A stretch of 64,000 nucleotides of DNA. Source: an uncultured Paracoccaceae bacterium (GTDB lineage: Bacteria; Pseudomonadota; Alphaproteobacteria; Rhodobacterales; Rhodobacteraceae). Position 1 is the stretch's first letter, and each line of letters starts with the position of its first letter. Positions 16,470 through 25,555 of this stretch are shown here, in pieces. Position numbers and translations under genes: made by a program. The notes beneath the pieces are model-generated. The model saw nothing but the letters and a program-made list of their open reading frames with translations. It did no database searches and had not been told where the DNA came from. The stretch lies in assembly GCA_947495295.1 (NCBI GenBank), contig CANLYJ010000004.1:124001-188000 (forward strand), in the 5' to 3' direction.

Positions 16470-18587
16470 ATGGCGCATGATCCCTCCATTCTCGAAGCTT
16501 TTTTTGAGGAATGTGAAGACCTTATCATCGCTTTGACCGAAGGTTTGACCGAGATGCGTGAAGGTCACGCCGACACCGAAACGGTTAATGCTGTGTTTCG
16601 CGCCGTGCATTCGATTAAAGGTGCGGCTGGTGCCTTTGCATTGGACGAACTGGTGGGGTTCGCCCACAAGTTCGAAACCGTTCTGGACGAACTGCGATCT
16701 GAAAAACTGGAGACAGATGAGAAACTCATGCGCGTATTGCAGCGGGCAGGGGATATCTTGGCGGATCTCGTCGATGATGCGCGTGAAAACGCGCCTGCAA
16801 ATCGTGCTGTGGTCGATCCGATGCTTGCTGAATTGCAAGGCTTTCTGGGTCCAGAAGGCGACGAACAAGATGCCGCCGAGGAAGAATTCGTGTTCGAGGC
16901 GCTGTCGCTGGATGTTGGAATGCCTGACGTCGGACCCGCAGGGTATTGCGTTTCGTTTCACCCAAGTGCGGAATTCTATGCGTTAGGACATGACCCGGCA
17001 TTAATCATTGCGGCGCTTATGGAACTGGGCGAAGCGACGGTTGACGTAAACATGCAGGATTTGCCAACAGAGTTCGCAGATTTTGTATGGTCGCAAGGCT
17101 ATTTGAGCTGGCAGATTGACATTGCGGGTTTGACGACTGATCTGCAAATCCACGATATCTTTCAATTCATGGATGATATCTGTGCGCTTGAGGTCGTTTC
17201 TTTGGACATGGTTGACGACATTGCCGCGCAGCCATCCGTTGATCTGGCTGACGAGTTAACAGCCGAAGAGATCAAAACTGTCGACGCGCCGGAGGCGATG
17301 GGCGGGCCGACGGGGGCCGCAGCTCCAGTAAAAGAGCAGCAAAAACAACGACCAGCTAAGAAACCTGCGGCAACAACTCTTCGGGTCGATCCTGAGCGCG
17401 TGGATCGGCTTATCAACGCGGTAGGCGAGTTAATCATTAACCAATCCGTTATCTCGCAAAGACTGCAAGAGGCGGACCTGCCCAACTTGGCCGAACTCTT
17501 AGCCGATCTTGATGACTACAAATTTTTGGCGCGCGAAATCCAGGAAGGGGTCATGGCCATCCGGGCGCAGCCTGTGAAGCCGCTGTTCCAGCGCATGATG
17601 CGAATCGCACGCGAGGCAGCGGATGCAACTGGTAAAGACGTTGAATTGATCACGGAGGGTGAGGCGACAGAGGTTGATAAAACTGTTGTCGAAAGATTGG
17701 CCGACCCCCTTACGCATATGATCAGAAATGCGATCGATCACGGTATCGAAAAGCCTGAAGATCGGGTTGCGAAAAGGAAAGACAGTCAAGGGCAACTCCG
17801 CTTGTCGGCCAGTCAACGTTCAGGCAGCATCGTCATTGAAATTGCGGATGATGGGGCAGGGTTGAACCGGTCCAGAATCCGTGACATCGCCATAAATAAA
17901 GGGTTGATAGCGCCGGACGCGGCCTTAAGCGATCAAGAAATTGATCACTTGCTATTCGCGCCTGGTTTCTCGACGGCCGAGGAAGTCACCAGCCTCTCGG
18001 GGCGGGGGGTGGGTATGGATGTCGTCAAGACGGCGATCACTGCGTTGGGTGGTCGCATCGCCATCACTTCAAATCCTGGTTTTGGCACATCATTCTCTAT
18101 CACATTACCTGTTACGCTGGCGGTGATGGACGGCATGATTATTACCGTTGGCGATCAAACCATGGTGGTTCCAATCTCCAGCATCTTGGAGACAATTCGC
18201 CCTGATATGAGTGATATCGCCAAGCTTGGTCTTAATAGTGAATTGTTTCGGATTCGTGGTGAATATGTCCCGATTATCGATCTGGCAGAGCGACTTGGGA
18301 GTCAACCGAGCCAAAAAGACATGATCGATAGGGTTCTATTGCTTGTTCAGACCGAGTCAATCGCCCAATGCGCCTTGGCCGTAGATGATATTTTTGATCA
18401 ACGCCAAGTGGTCGTGAAAAGCATGCTGGGCAATTACGGCGAAATCGATGGCGTTTCTGGAGCCACAATTCTCGGCGACGGTAAAATTGCCCTCATCATA
18501 GATCCTGATGCCATCACATCAGTCATGGCGGCAAAAACCCGACTAACAACAGATGACAGAGAGGCGGCACATGTCAGAGCAAGTTGA
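16470..18587 (+). CDS. cheA: Chemotaxis histidine kinase CheA
   Basis: This 705-residue cytoplasmic kinase is complete. The Hpt domain carries the phosphorylated His47 in AVHSIKGAAGAF. A long linker follows, with an Ala/Pro/Lys-rich stretch at about 270-300. The dimerisation region begins with NAVGELIINQS (about 316). The ATPase domain has N box HMIRNAIDHGIEKPEDR (about 415), G1 ADDGAGLN (about 459) and G2 SGRGVGMD (about 509). A CheW-like domain ends the protein. The region 160-265 did not match the usual CheY-binding domain to my eye. It starts two bases after cheY and overlaps cheW by 17 bases. Confidence 0.95.
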   Translation: MAHDPSILEAFFEECEDLIIALTEGLTEMREGHADTETVNAVFRAVHSIKGAAGAFALDELVGFAHKFETVLDELRSEKLETDEKLMRVLQRAGDILADLVDDARENAPANRAVVDPMLAELQGFLGPEGDEQDAAEEEFVFEALSLDVGMPDVGPAGYCVSFHPSAEFYALGHDPALIIAALMELGEATVDVNMQDLPTEFADFVWSQGYLSWQIDIAGLTTDLQIHDIFQFMDDICALEVVSLDMVDDIAAQPSVDLADELTAEEIKTVDAPEAMGGPTGAAAPVKEQQKQRPAKKPAATTLRVDPERVDRLINAVGELIINQSVISQRLQEADLPNLAELLADLDDYKFLAREIQEGVMAIRAQPVKPLFQRMMRIAREAADATGKDVELITEGEATEVDKTVVERLADPLTHMIRNAIDHGIEKPEDRVAKRKDSQGQLRLSASQRSGSIVIEIADDGAGLNRSRIRDIAINKGLIAPDAALSDQEIDHLLFAPGFSTAEEVTSLSGRGVGMDVVKTAITALGGRIAITSNPGFGTSFSITLPVTLAVMDGMIITVGDQTMVVPISSILETIRPDMSDIAKLGLNSELFRIRGEYVPIIDLAERLGSQPSQKDMIDRVLLLVQTESIAQCALAVDDIFDQRQVVVKSMLGNYGEIDGVSGATILGDGKIALIIDPDAITSVMAAKTRLTTDDREAAHVRAS

Positions 18588-19038
18588 TGCCATGACGGCA
18601 AAAGAGATGGAGTTCGTCACACTTGTCGCCGGCGGGCAAAACTTTTGTATCGAAATCACACAAATTCGCGAAATTCGCCGGTGGTCACCTGTGACCATCC
18701 TCCCACATTCACCTGACTATGTTCTTGGTGTCATGAATTTGCGCGGTGCAGTCATACCGATCGTTGATCTAGCCGCGAAACTCGGATTCGAAAAGATTGA
18801 ACCGACCGAGCGCCACGTCATTATCATCACGGCAGTTGAAGAAAAAATTGTAGGATTATTGGTTGAATCTGTATCGGAAATCATCGGCGTCAGCACCGAT
18901 ATGGTTCGGGATATCCCGCGGGGACCAGAGGATGCAACGACCAGAGCAATATTGGGTATCATTGCAATTGGCGAAGAAATGACAAAGATCATAAACCTTT
19001 CAATCCTTTCTTCCAAAAAGGATCAGGTCGCCGCATGA
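18571..19038 (+). CDS. cheW: Chemotaxis coupling protein CheW
   Basis: This 155-residue adaptor links chemoreceptors to CheA. The family pattern is clear: FVTLVAGGQNFCIEITQIREI, then NLRGAVIPIVDLAAKLG (about 57-73) and VGLLVESVSEII. ATG 18571 is preferred over an in-frame ATG at 18553 because GAGGCGG lies just upstream. It overlaps the end of cheA and is followed by an ATGA overlap with cheR. Confidence 0.93.
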   Translation: MSEQVDAMTAKEMEFVTLVAGGQNFCIEITQIREIRRWSPVTILPHSPDYVLGVMNLRGAVIPIVDLAAKLGFEKIEPTERHVIIITAVEEKIVGLLVESVSEIIGVSTDMVRDIPRGPEDATTRAILGIIAIGEEMTKIINLSILSSKKDQVAA

Positions 19039-19904
19039 ATGTCATTGGTAAAGTGGAAAAGCATCATGCAACTGGAAAAGAGTACGAGTTTACGGATGCT
19101 GATTTTGAAATGATCGCAAATCTTGTAAGTAGCAAATATGGCATTTCATTACAGGAATCAAAAAAACCACTCGTCTATTCGAGACTAGCGCGAAGAGTTC
19201 GTGACTTGAAATTAGGTAGTTTTCGTGAATATTGTACCCTGCTTCAAAGCCCCACTGGCAATAAGGAAAATACTCATCTTCTTTCTGCCCTGACAACAAA
19301 TGTGACGCATTTCTTTCGGGAGAAGCATCATTTTGAACAATTAAAAAATGAGGTACTCCCCCCAATCATCGAACGCGCGAGAAACGGCGCATGCATACGT
19401 CTCTGGTCCGCCGCGTGTTCAGCCGGACAGGAAGCCTATTGCCTCGCAAGCACAGTTTTGGACGTATGCCCCGAAGCGCACCGACTAGATCTCAAGATAT
19501 TGGCATCAGATATTGATCCGATGGTTTTAAAGACGGCGAAGAGGGGGGAGTATCCCAAGGATCAACTCGACGCAATCGACGTGACCACACATAGAAATAT
19601 GATAGGTGAAGCGGATCCCCAAGGGGACAGTTTCCTTATCAGCGAAGAGCTGCGTGACTTGATAACCTTTGCGGAACTGAATCTGATCGACGCTTGGCCC
19701 ATGCGCCGGTCCTTCGATGTAATCATGTGTCGGAACACAGCGATCTATTTTGACAAGGCTACGCAAGCCAAACTGTGGTCGCGATTCGCGGAAGCCCTTG
19801 GGCCAGGTGGATGCCTCATGATTGGTCATTCCGAGCGCCTGTCTGGCGATGCGGTAAACCAGTTCCGCAGTATTGGTGTGACGGCCTATCAAAAATTACA
19901 CTGA
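19035..19904 (+). CDS. cheR: Chemotaxis protein methyltransferase CheR
   Basis: This 289-residue S-adenosylmethionine-dependent enzyme would methylate glutamates of chemoreceptors. The N-terminal helical domain contains SKYGISLQESKKPLVYSRLARRVR. The catalytic domain has TTNVTHFFRE (about 93), SAACSAGQEAYCLAS (about 120-134), ASDID and FDVIMCRNTAIYFD. The coding DNA is AT-richer than the surroundings: bases 19081-19140 contain 21 G+C of 60 by my count. Start overlaps the cheW stop. Confidence 0.93.
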   Translation: MNVIGKVEKHHATGKEYEFTDADFEMIANLVSSKYGISLQESKKPLVYSRLARRVRDLKLGSFREYCTLLQSPTGNKENTHLLSALTTNVTHFFREKHHFEQLKNEVLPPIIERARNGACIRLWSAACSAGQEAYCLASTVLDVCPEAHRLDLKILASDIDPMVLKTAKRGEYPKDQLDAIDVTTHRNMIGEADPQGDSFLISEELRDLITFAELNLIDAWPMRRSFDVIMCRNTAIYFDKATQAKLWSRFAEALGPGGCLMIGHSERLSGDAVNQFRSIGVTAYQKLH

Positions 19905-19941
19905 CGCATCATGACAAGCGGCGGAAGAAAAGGATAAGAGA

Positions 19942-20328
19942 ATGAGTTTAAAAGATACTTTACGTGTCATGGTCGTTGACGATATGGGTGTCAGCCGTGG
20001 ACTTCTCATTCAGGCTATTGAGGAAATGGGGATTTGGAAGAACCAGGCTGAAAATGATGGGCGTGTTGCATTTAACAAGCTTGTTGCCGATCCGGTGCAT
20101 CTAGTTCTATCGGATTATAACATGCCCGGTATGGATGGGTTGGAATTGCTACAAGCCTTACGTCAAAATCGATCGACGACGCGTATTGGCTTTATTCTTG
20201 TGACTGGCAATCCAACAGCGGATATTGTTTCAAGAGGCAAAGCTCTTGGTTTAAACAACATCATCAAAAAACCGTTTTCGACAGCGAGCATGAAACAGTG
20301 CATTGAAAGTGTCGTCGGGCGGCTATGA
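19942..20328 (+). CDS. Second CheY-type response regulator
   Basis: This 128-residue receiver domain has Asp13-Asp14 (VVDDMGVSRG), phosphoacceptor Asp58 (LSDYNMPGMDG), a Thr in LVTGNP and the Lys in IIKKPF. It lacks any output domain. It differs clearly from the first CheY of the operon, so the two probably divide roles between motor binding and phosphate drain, as in other alphaproteobacteria. A ribosome site (AAGGATAAGAG) precedes ATG 19942. ATGA couples it to the next gene. Confidence 0.9.
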   Translation: MSLKDTLRVMVVDDMGVSRGLLIQAIEEMGIWKNQAENDGRVAFNKLVADPVHLVLSDYNMPGMDGLELLQALRQNRSTTRIGFILVTGNPTADIVSRGKALGLNNIIKKPFSTASMKQCIESVVGRL

Positions 20329-20699
20329 TGAGCGAAACAACACGGGTCGGGGATGTTCATGTGTGCGTTCTATTTGAACGCATAGGTTTCGTGTGCCGAG
20401 AGATTGGTCTCATTTTTTCAGAACTTGAAAGTTGCGTTTCTATGTTTTCGGAAGAGGACGACGACATAGCGGACCAAAAGGTGAAACTTCAAAACCTAGA
20501 CATCGCACTTCAGTCAATCGAAGAACTCGCGCAGTTTATGATACGTTGCAAAGCCGAACTTCCAGAAGACCTGAGAGTAAGTCTAGACACAACTATTCCA
20601 TTGGTGCGCTTGGAATGGATCAGAGGAGCATTGGCTGACGCCAATGGGTACTCTCACCATTGGAAAACGACGGAATTTGCCAAGGTGTCACTATTTTAA
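20325..20699 (+). CDS. Unrecognised small protein inside the chemotaxis operon
   Basis: I do not recognise a family for this 124-residue protein. It is predicted mostly helical and acidic in the middle (SEEDDDIADQKVKLQNLDIALQSIEELAQFM), with no membrane segment or signal peptide. Its ATGA overlap with the second cheY and the small gap before cheB make co-expression very likely. The heptad-like leucine/isoleucine spacing from about 50 to 75 suggests a helical bundle resembling phosphatase or Hpt-like folds, but there is no obvious phosphorylatable His-Lys motif. A role in phosphate flow or receptor coupling is only a guess. Confidence 0.75.
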   Translation: MMSETTRVGDVHVCVLFERIGFVCREIGLIFSELESCVSMFSEEDDDIADQKVKLQNLDIALQSIEELAQFMIRCKAELPEDLRVSLDTTIPLVRLEWIRGALADANGYSHHWKTTEFAKVSLF

Positions 20700-20849
20700 G
20701 CCTGACGAGGACGGCTTATTTCAATCGCCGGCACTTTGGGCGTAATCGCGGAATGCGAGTAGGTGACAAAGATAGGATCAAAGCGGGCTGGGAATGTTTG
20801 AGAACAACGAATGTGGCGCTGCAATTTTGGACCATGAGGATTGAATGAA

Positions 20850-21845
20850 ATGCGCCTTCTAGTTGCCAGCAGTTTACCGGGCATGGCTGATCGAGTAGCG
20901 GCGCGCTTGAACGGTTCGGCGGCTATGCATGTCGAGAAGGTTGTTTGTAGCTTATCCCAAACCTACGATTTTGCAGAGCATCATAAACCTGATTGTGTGC
21001 TTTTATCGGCTGAACTGGCCGATTGTCCAGAATTCGAACTGCTTGGGTCAATGCTGAAGATTTTGAAGATAGGCTGCATCATTGTCACCGGTGCGCCGAA
21101 TGCTGACAGAAGACGCCGCGTGTTAATGATGACCGAGGGATTTGAACGCCTGCCGGAGGAGGATCTAACAGAAGTCGCGCTAAGAGAGGCATTGGTTTCG
21201 GACTGCGAGATGCAACTGTTAAATTGCAGTACCGACCGACATGTCTCGTCTGGAGCGGATTACGATAAGAAAAGACTAATCCTTATTGGGGCATCCACCG
21301 GCGGGGTCGACGCGTTGTTGGATGTACTGAGTTACTTTCCGAAAGACTGTCCGCCAACACTGATTGTGCAACATACCGGTGGGCGTTTCGCCCGGAGCTT
21401 GATCCGCTTGCTTGATGGTTGCACGGCAGCGAATGTCTGTGCCGGTGTGGATGGGGCGACGATCGAGCCTGGCAATGTATATCTTGCGCCCGACGACGGT
21501 GTGCATCTGCAAATTCAGCCAACGCGCACTCCGCGGATATTGCTTTCAACTGCAGATTTGGTGTTCGGGCATCGTCCATCAATTGATGCGCTTTTTGATT
21601 CCGCCAAGCACATCGCAAAAAATGTGACGGCTGCATTGTTAACGGGCATGGGCCGTGATGGAGCACACGGGATAGCCGAATTGCGTCGGGCGGGTGCGCA
21701 CACAATTGGGCAAGACGAAGCATCTTGCGTGGTCTACGGAATGCCACGTGTTGCAGCAGAGCTTGGTGGGATTGATGAAGTTGTGCCGTTGGTCAAGATG
21801 GGTCCAACTTTGCTGCGATCTGCTGAAATGAGGGCCCGGGTGTGA
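20850..21845 (+). CDS. cheB: Chemotaxis methylesterase CheB with a degenerate receiver domain
   Basis: This 331-residue protein has an intact C-terminal methylesterase/deamidase domain with catalytic Ser149 (IGASTGG), His175 (IVQHTGG) and Asp270 (GMGRDGA). The N-terminal receiver-like domain is decayed: the acidic pair is replaced by Ser-Ser in VASSLPG, and the phosphoacceptor position in VLLSAELAD is Ser53 instead of Asp. Control by CheA phosphorylation therefore seems lost. ATG 20850 follows GAGGA; an in-frame TTG lies 9 bases earlier. The 150 bases before it (20700-20849) hold no gene I can support. Confidence 0.9.
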   Translation: MRLLVASSLPGMADRVAARLNGSAAMHVEKVVCSLSQTYDFAEHHKPDCVLLSAELADCPEFELLGSMLKILKIGCIIVTGAPNADRRRRVLMMTEGFERLPEEDLTEVALREALVSDCEMQLLNCSTDRHVSSGADYDKKRLILIGASTGGVDALLDVLSYFPKDCPPTLIVQHTGGRFARSLIRLLDGCTAANVCAGVDGATIEPGNVYLAPDDGVHLQIQPTRTPRILLSTADLVFGHRPSIDALFDSAKHIAKNVTAALLTGMGRDGAHGIAELRRAGAHTIGQDEASCVVYGMPRVAAELGGIDEVVPLVKMGPTLLRSAEMRARV

Positions 21846-22381
21846 GTCTATCAGTTCCCCAGGCAGATGATGTTGATATCGTCACCGTTGTTCAGGGCGA
21901 TTTTTTTGTGACGGCCGATCCGAATGTGATCATCACGACAGTATTGGGGTCTTGTGTGTCCGTGTGTCTATTTGACGCCACAGTCGGCGTCGGGGGGATG
22001 AACCATTTCCTTTTGGCGCGTCGGGGCGATGTCGCTGACAATGATCTGCGATATGGCGTGAACGCAATGGAGCTACTTATCAACAAGGTGCTTCAGGCGG
22101 GTGCTCAACGGAGTAGGCTGGAAGCCAAAGTGTTCGGCGGGGCACGGATTATTGATCATGCCACGGATATCGGAGCCTCAAACGCGCAGTTTGCCTGTGA
22201 TTTTCTGCAACGCGAGAGAATTCGTTGTGTGTCGCAAAGCCTTGGCGGAACAAATGCCCGTCGGATACGATTCTATCCAACGACGGGTGCGGCAAAGCAA
22301 CTGCAGATCGCCGGGGTTAGTGCGACCATCGAGAATGTGCAGCCGGTAAGGCCGGTTCGGTCCGATATCACTCTGTTTTGA
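21842..22381 (+). CDS. cheD: Chemoreceptor glutamine deamidase CheD
   Basis: This 179-residue enzyme would deamidate receptor glutamines and may interact with a phosphatase in other species. The family core is clear: TTVLGSCVSVCLFDATVGVGGMNHFLL contains the catalytic Cys (GSCV) and His (MNHF), and KVFGGARII and GGTNARRIRFYPTTG follow. It starts with GTG 21842 overlapping the cheB stop. It closes the chemotaxis operon. The 72 bases after it lead to a convergent ArsR gene without an obvious terminator. Confidence 0.92.
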   Translation: MSLSVPQADDVDIVTVVQGDFFVTADPNVIITTVLGSCVSVCLFDATVGVGGMNHFLLARRGDVADNDLRYGVNAMELLINKVLQAGAQRSRLEAKVFGGARIIDHATDIGASNAQFACDFLQRERIRCVSQSLGGTNARRIRFYPTTGAAKQLQIAGVSATIENVQPVRPVRSDITLF

Positions 22382-22453
22382 CCCGTTGATTCAAGGTAAG
22401 TCGTGCTGCATTGGAGTGTGGCTATCGCGCCGTATTGGCGGCGGGGGTGTTGG

Positions 22454-22780
22454 TTAACTCTGATCAAGCTCGCGATGCAGGAACGCTTCGAAAGCATCCA
22501 AGTCGACCGATCCCATTTGACCGAATCCTTGCATCCAGACCGAAGCTTCGCGCAGCGCATCCGGTTCCAGCTTACACCATTTGACGCGTCCGCGTTTTTC
22601 CTGGCTGATCAGCCCGGCGGTCGTCAGCACGGTCAGATGCTTCGATACTGCGGCCAACGACATCTCAAACGGTTCGGCCACGTCCGTCACTGCCATGTCA
22701 TCTTCCAGCAACATCGCGAGGATGTTGCGACGCGTTGGGTCGGCAAGAGCCGCAAAGATGACGTCGAGCGGTTGGGTCAT
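22454..22780 (-). CDS. ArsR-family winged-helix regulator
   Basis: This 108-residue DNA-binding protein has the ArsR layout: DVIFAALADPTRRNILAMLL, then a helix-turn-helix MAVTDVAEPFEMSLAAVSKHLTVLTTAGLI and a beta wing EKRGRVKWCKLEP. No metal-binding ELCV-type cysteine motif is present, so it belongs to the non-metal subgroup whose members often pair with an AHSA1/SRPBCC gene. No such partner lies next to it here. ATG 22780 is used rather than an upstream in-frame TTG. Confidence 0.87.
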   Translation of the reverse strand: MTQPLDVIFAALADPTRRNILAMLLEDDMAVTDVAEPFEMSLAAVSKHLTVLTTAGLISQEKRGRVKWCKLEPDALREASVWMQGFGQMGSVDLDAFEAFLHRELDQS

Positions 22781-22822
22781 GACGCGCAGTCCTAGCAACC
22801 ATTGTGTCGTCAGACCAGCGCT

Positions 22823-23008
22823 TCATAGCAATGGGCGATCTTTTGACTCCGACGGCCAGACAAACCTGTGTCTCTCAAGCTCCGCATCATGCATGCCGAT
22901 ATCCCGTGCAATATTATCACTGATATCTCTGGGCAATCTGGTTTGTCGTTGTCGCATTAATTTGGCAAGCCGCCTCCATATGCCTGCCATCGCAGTCATT
23001 AATTTCAT
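22823..23008 (-). CDS. Small DUF1127-like protein
   Basis: This 61-residue basic protein has the DUF1127 pattern: a positively charged N-terminal helix (IWRRLAKLMRQRQTRLPRD) followed by ISDNIARDIGMHDAELERHRF. DUF1127 proteins are small, often stress-induced, and some bind RNA or affect small-RNA turnover. ATG 23008 is preceded by AGGA at a suitable distance. It is divergent from the LysR gene; 23009-23119 should hold both promoters. Confidence 0.75.
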   Translation of the reverse strand: MKLMTAMAGIWRRLAKLMRQRQTRLPRDISDNIARDIGMHDAELERHRFVWPSESKDRPLL

Positions 23009-23119
23009 ACACTATCCTGTGATTTCTGGTGTTTAGCTTAGGGTAAGATGCGGCTATTCATTGCGCATATCAAATTCAATTTCTTGACAGTTCTTGTGCA
23101 AAAAAGGCACGCTTTCCCT

Positions 23120-24007
23120 ATGGCGCGTTCGCTTCCTCCATTAAACGCTCTGCGCGCGTTCGAAGCCGCGGGGCGACACCAGAGCTTCAGCCGGGCGGCT
23201 GATGAGCTTGGCGTGAGCCATTCTGCCGTCAGCCGTCATGTGCGCGGATTGGAGGATCGGTTGGGTGTGCAACTGTTCCGGGATTTGCCGCGCGGGGTGA
23301 CATTGACGCAGGCCGGGATCCGCTATCTCGAAACGCTCACACCCGCCTTCGATGAAATTGCCGAAGCGTCAGAGGTGTTCAATCAGCGACCGACGGGACA
23401 AGTGACGCTTGATGCTGAACCACTTTTCGCAATGAAGTGGCTTATCCCTCGGCTCGGTGATTTCTACGCGCGGTTTCCTGATATTGAGTTGCGGCTGCAT
23501 GCCAGCCAGACCAAAGTGAATATTGAACGGTATGAGGCTGATCTTGCCTTACGCTTTTTCCACGCGGGACCAGAGAACCAGACGGCACCTTTGCTGAGCA
23601 ACGCGCCGCTTTATCCATTCGCGGCGCCAGAGCTTGTTTCCACACAGCTCTCCCCGACGGCGCTTTTGCAATTGCCGCTGTTGCGCGACAGGCATGAAGA
23701 TACATGGCAGCGGTGGGCTGACTTGGCTGGGTGCCCACCACCGGAAAATACAGCGTCAGATTGGCGGATGCGGGCGCGACTGGCCTACGAATCCGCGTTA
23801 GCGGGGCACGGCGTGTTGCTGGTGTCGAGCGAGGTTACAGAGATCGATGTCGCCCGGGGGCGGCTGGTTCAATGCTCCGATATCGGTTTTCGCATGGGGA
23901 GTTATCACCTTGTTTCTGCCGAAGGCGCGACGCGCCGTAGCGCGGTCCGATTGTTCCGTGACTGGTTGTTGGATCAAAGCAGCGCGCTTCGGTCTGTCAC
24001 GGAATAG
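23120..24007 (+). CDS. LysR-family transcriptional regulator, GcvA-like
   Basis: This 295-residue regulator begins MARSLPPLNALRAFEAAGRHQSFSRAADELGVSHSAVSRHVRGLEDRLGV in short segments typical of GcvA/AmpR-type LysR proteins (helix-turn-helix about residues 7-65), followed by a periplasmic-binding-like effector domain. The frame is open to 23048 but ATG 23120 fits the family start. The target is unknown; it might control the divergent DUF1127 gene or act elsewhere. The 176 bases after it (24008-24183) lead to atpI and presumably contain that operon's promoter. Confidence 0.88.
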   Translation: MARSLPPLNALRAFEAAGRHQSFSRAADELGVSHSAVSRHVRGLEDRLGVQLFRDLPRGVTLTQAGIRYLETLTPAFDEIAEASEVFNQRPTGQVTLDAEPLFAMKWLIPRLGDFYARFPDIELRLHASQTKVNIERYEADLALRFFHAGPENQTAPLLSNAPLYPFAAPELVSTQLSPTALLQLPLLRDRHEDTWQRWADLAGCPPPENTASDWRMRARLAYESALAGHGVLLVSSEVTEIDVARGRLVQCSDIGFRMGSYHLVSAEGATRRSAVRLFRDWLLDQSSALRSVTE

Positions 24008-24183
24008 TCAACTGATCGGTTGAATGTCCTGTGGCGGTATCGGGTAGGAAATACAGCAGCTGAAATGAATGAGGCGCTGAAAAATATACATATAAAGCAA
24101 TGGTTTGACAGTGCATTTGTGTAACTTGACTCTATCTGGTCGTCGCCCTAGACCATGCCCAACCTTTCAAAGGGTCCAAATCT

Positions 24184-24522
24184 ATGTCTGATGATCTCGA
24201 TCCTGACCGCTTGAAGGCGCTGGAAGAGAAAATCGCGGCGCTCAAACAGCCCGAAGACATCAAGGATCATGCGGAGGAGCACTATTCTCAGGCGCAACTG
24301 GCCTGGCGGATGGTGATAGAGCTTGTATCCGGTCTCGGCATCGGATTTGGCATCGGATACGGGTTGGATGTGCTTTTTGGGACGCAACCTTTCTTGATGG
24401 TGCTGTTTATATTCTTTGGCCTCGCGGCTGGTGTTTTGACCATGATGCGATCCGCCAAGGAGGTGCAGGAAAAACAACTGGCCGATGCCAGTAAAGACGA
24501 GGGCGACGCACGTGGCGACTGA
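24184..24522 (+). CDS. atpI: ATP synthase protein I (AtpI)
   Basis: This 112-residue membrane protein opens the F0 operon. A charged, helical N-terminus ([20 protein letters not shown]) is followed by two membrane segments, one glycine-rich ([22 protein letters not shown]) and one [18 protein letters not shown], the pattern of AtpI, an assembly or magnesium-related factor of ATP synthase. The start ATG 24184 follows a short leader. Its end overlaps the atpB start. Confidence 0.88.
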   Translation: MSDDLDPDRLKALEEKIAALKQPEDIKDHAEEHYSQAQLAWRMVIELVSGLGIGFGIGYGLDVLFGTQPFLMVLFIFFGLAAGVLTMMRSAKEVQEKQLADASKDEGDARGD

Positions 24523-25264
24523 AGACAAAGCAGAAGGTGGTCTGGTTTTTCATCCGCTGGATCAGTTTATCGTCAAGCCGCTGTTCGGTGACGGACCGGT
24601 TCACTGGTACACCCCGACAAATGTAACGCTGTGGATGGCCATCGCTTTGCTTGCCATCGTTGGGGTGTTTGTGCTGGGTAGCCGGGGTCGCGCGGTGATC
24701 CCGACGCGGCTGCAATCCATCGGTGAGCTGATTTACGGCTTCATCTACAAGATGGTTGAGGATGTAACAGGTAAGGACGGGGTAAAGTATTTCCCCTATA
24801 TCATGACGCTGTTCCTGTTCATCCTGTTTGCGAACTATCTGGCCCTGATCCCGATGTCTTATAGCCCGACATCAATGATCGCTGTCACGGCTGTGCTTGG
24901 TTTTGGGGTGTTTATTTGTGTGACAATCCTAGGCTTTGTCAAAAACGGTGCTGCGTTCCTTGGCCTGTTCTGGATGTCTGACGCCCCCGCGATCCTGCGG
25001 CCGATCATTGCGGTGATCGAGGTGATTTCCTACTTTGTGCGCCCCGTCAGTCACTCCATTCGTTTGGCAGGTAACATCATGGCGGGCCATGCGGTGTTGA
25101 AGGTGTTTGCGGGCTTTGCCGCCCTGACCCTGGTCAGCCCGGTCGCGATCTTTGGCATCGTTGCAATTTATGGTCTTGAGGTCCTTGTGGCCGGTATCCA
25201 GGCCTACGTATTCACCATTCTGACTTGTGTGTATCTGAAAGATGCTCTGCATCCTGCACACTAA
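24512..25264 (+). CDS. atpB: ATP synthase F0 subunit a
   Basis: This 250-residue subunit forms the proton half-channels. The conserved Arg lies in [17 protein letters not shown], followed by a C-terminal helix pair. Five to six membrane segments are visible. The frame allows ATG 24485, but GTG 24512 ([19 protein letters not shown]) follows GAGGGCG and matches the usual start of alphaproteobacterial AtpB, overlapping atpI by 11 bases. Confidence 0.93.
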   Translation: MATEDKAEGGLVFHPLDQFIVKPLFGDGPVHWYTPTNVTLWMAIALLAIVGVFVLGSRGRAVIPTRLQSIGELIYGFIYKMVEDVTGKDGVKYFPYIMTLFLFILFANYLALIPMSYSPTSMIAVTAVLGFGVFICVTILGFVKNGAAFLGLFWMSDAPAILRPIIAVIEVISYFVRPVSHSIRLAGNIMAGHAVLKVFAGFAALTLVSPVAIFGIVAIYGLEVLVAGIQAYVFTILTCVYLKDALHPAH

Positions 25265-25309
25265 GTTGCGAACACAAACTACTCAAATTCCATCGTAAGG
25301 AGAAAAATC

Positions 25310-25534
25310 ATGGAAGGCGAACTCGCTCATATCGGCGCTGGTCTGGCTGCAATCGGTTCTGGTGCCGCTGCTATCGGTGTTGGCACCGTGGCCGGTAACT
25401 ATCTGGCAGGCGCATTGCGCAACCCGTCCGCTGCTGCTGGTCAAACAGCAACACTGTTTATTGGTCTGGCATTTGCCGAAGCTCTGGGGATCTTCGCATT
25501 CCTCGTGTCGCTTCTGCTGATGTTCGCCGTTTAA
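25310..25534 (+). CDS. atpE: ATP synthase F0 subunit c
   Basis: This 74-residue proteolipid forms the rotor ring. Two glycine/alanine-rich membrane helices flank a polar loop (ALRNPSAA). The proton-carrying carboxylate is Glu57 in [15 protein letters not shown] before ATG 25310 is a strong ribosome site, as expected for the subunit needed in most copies. A stable hairpin follows the gene at 25556-25586. Confidence 0.95.
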   Translation: MEGELAHIGAGLAAIGSGAAAIGVGTVAGNYLAGALRNPSAAAGQTATLFIGLAFAEALGIFAFLVSLLLMFAV

Positions 25535-25555
25535 GAACGACCCATATCCTTACGG

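Noticed and set aside
20660-20848. Short plus-strand frame between the unknown chemotaxis gene and cheB
   Set aside because: It starts inside the previous gene in another frame and has basic shadow-like composition; the cheB start is better supported.
22403-22795. Plus-strand frame opposite the ArsR gene
   Set aside because: The minus strand gives a clear ArsR protein; this frame has His/Arg-rich shadow composition.
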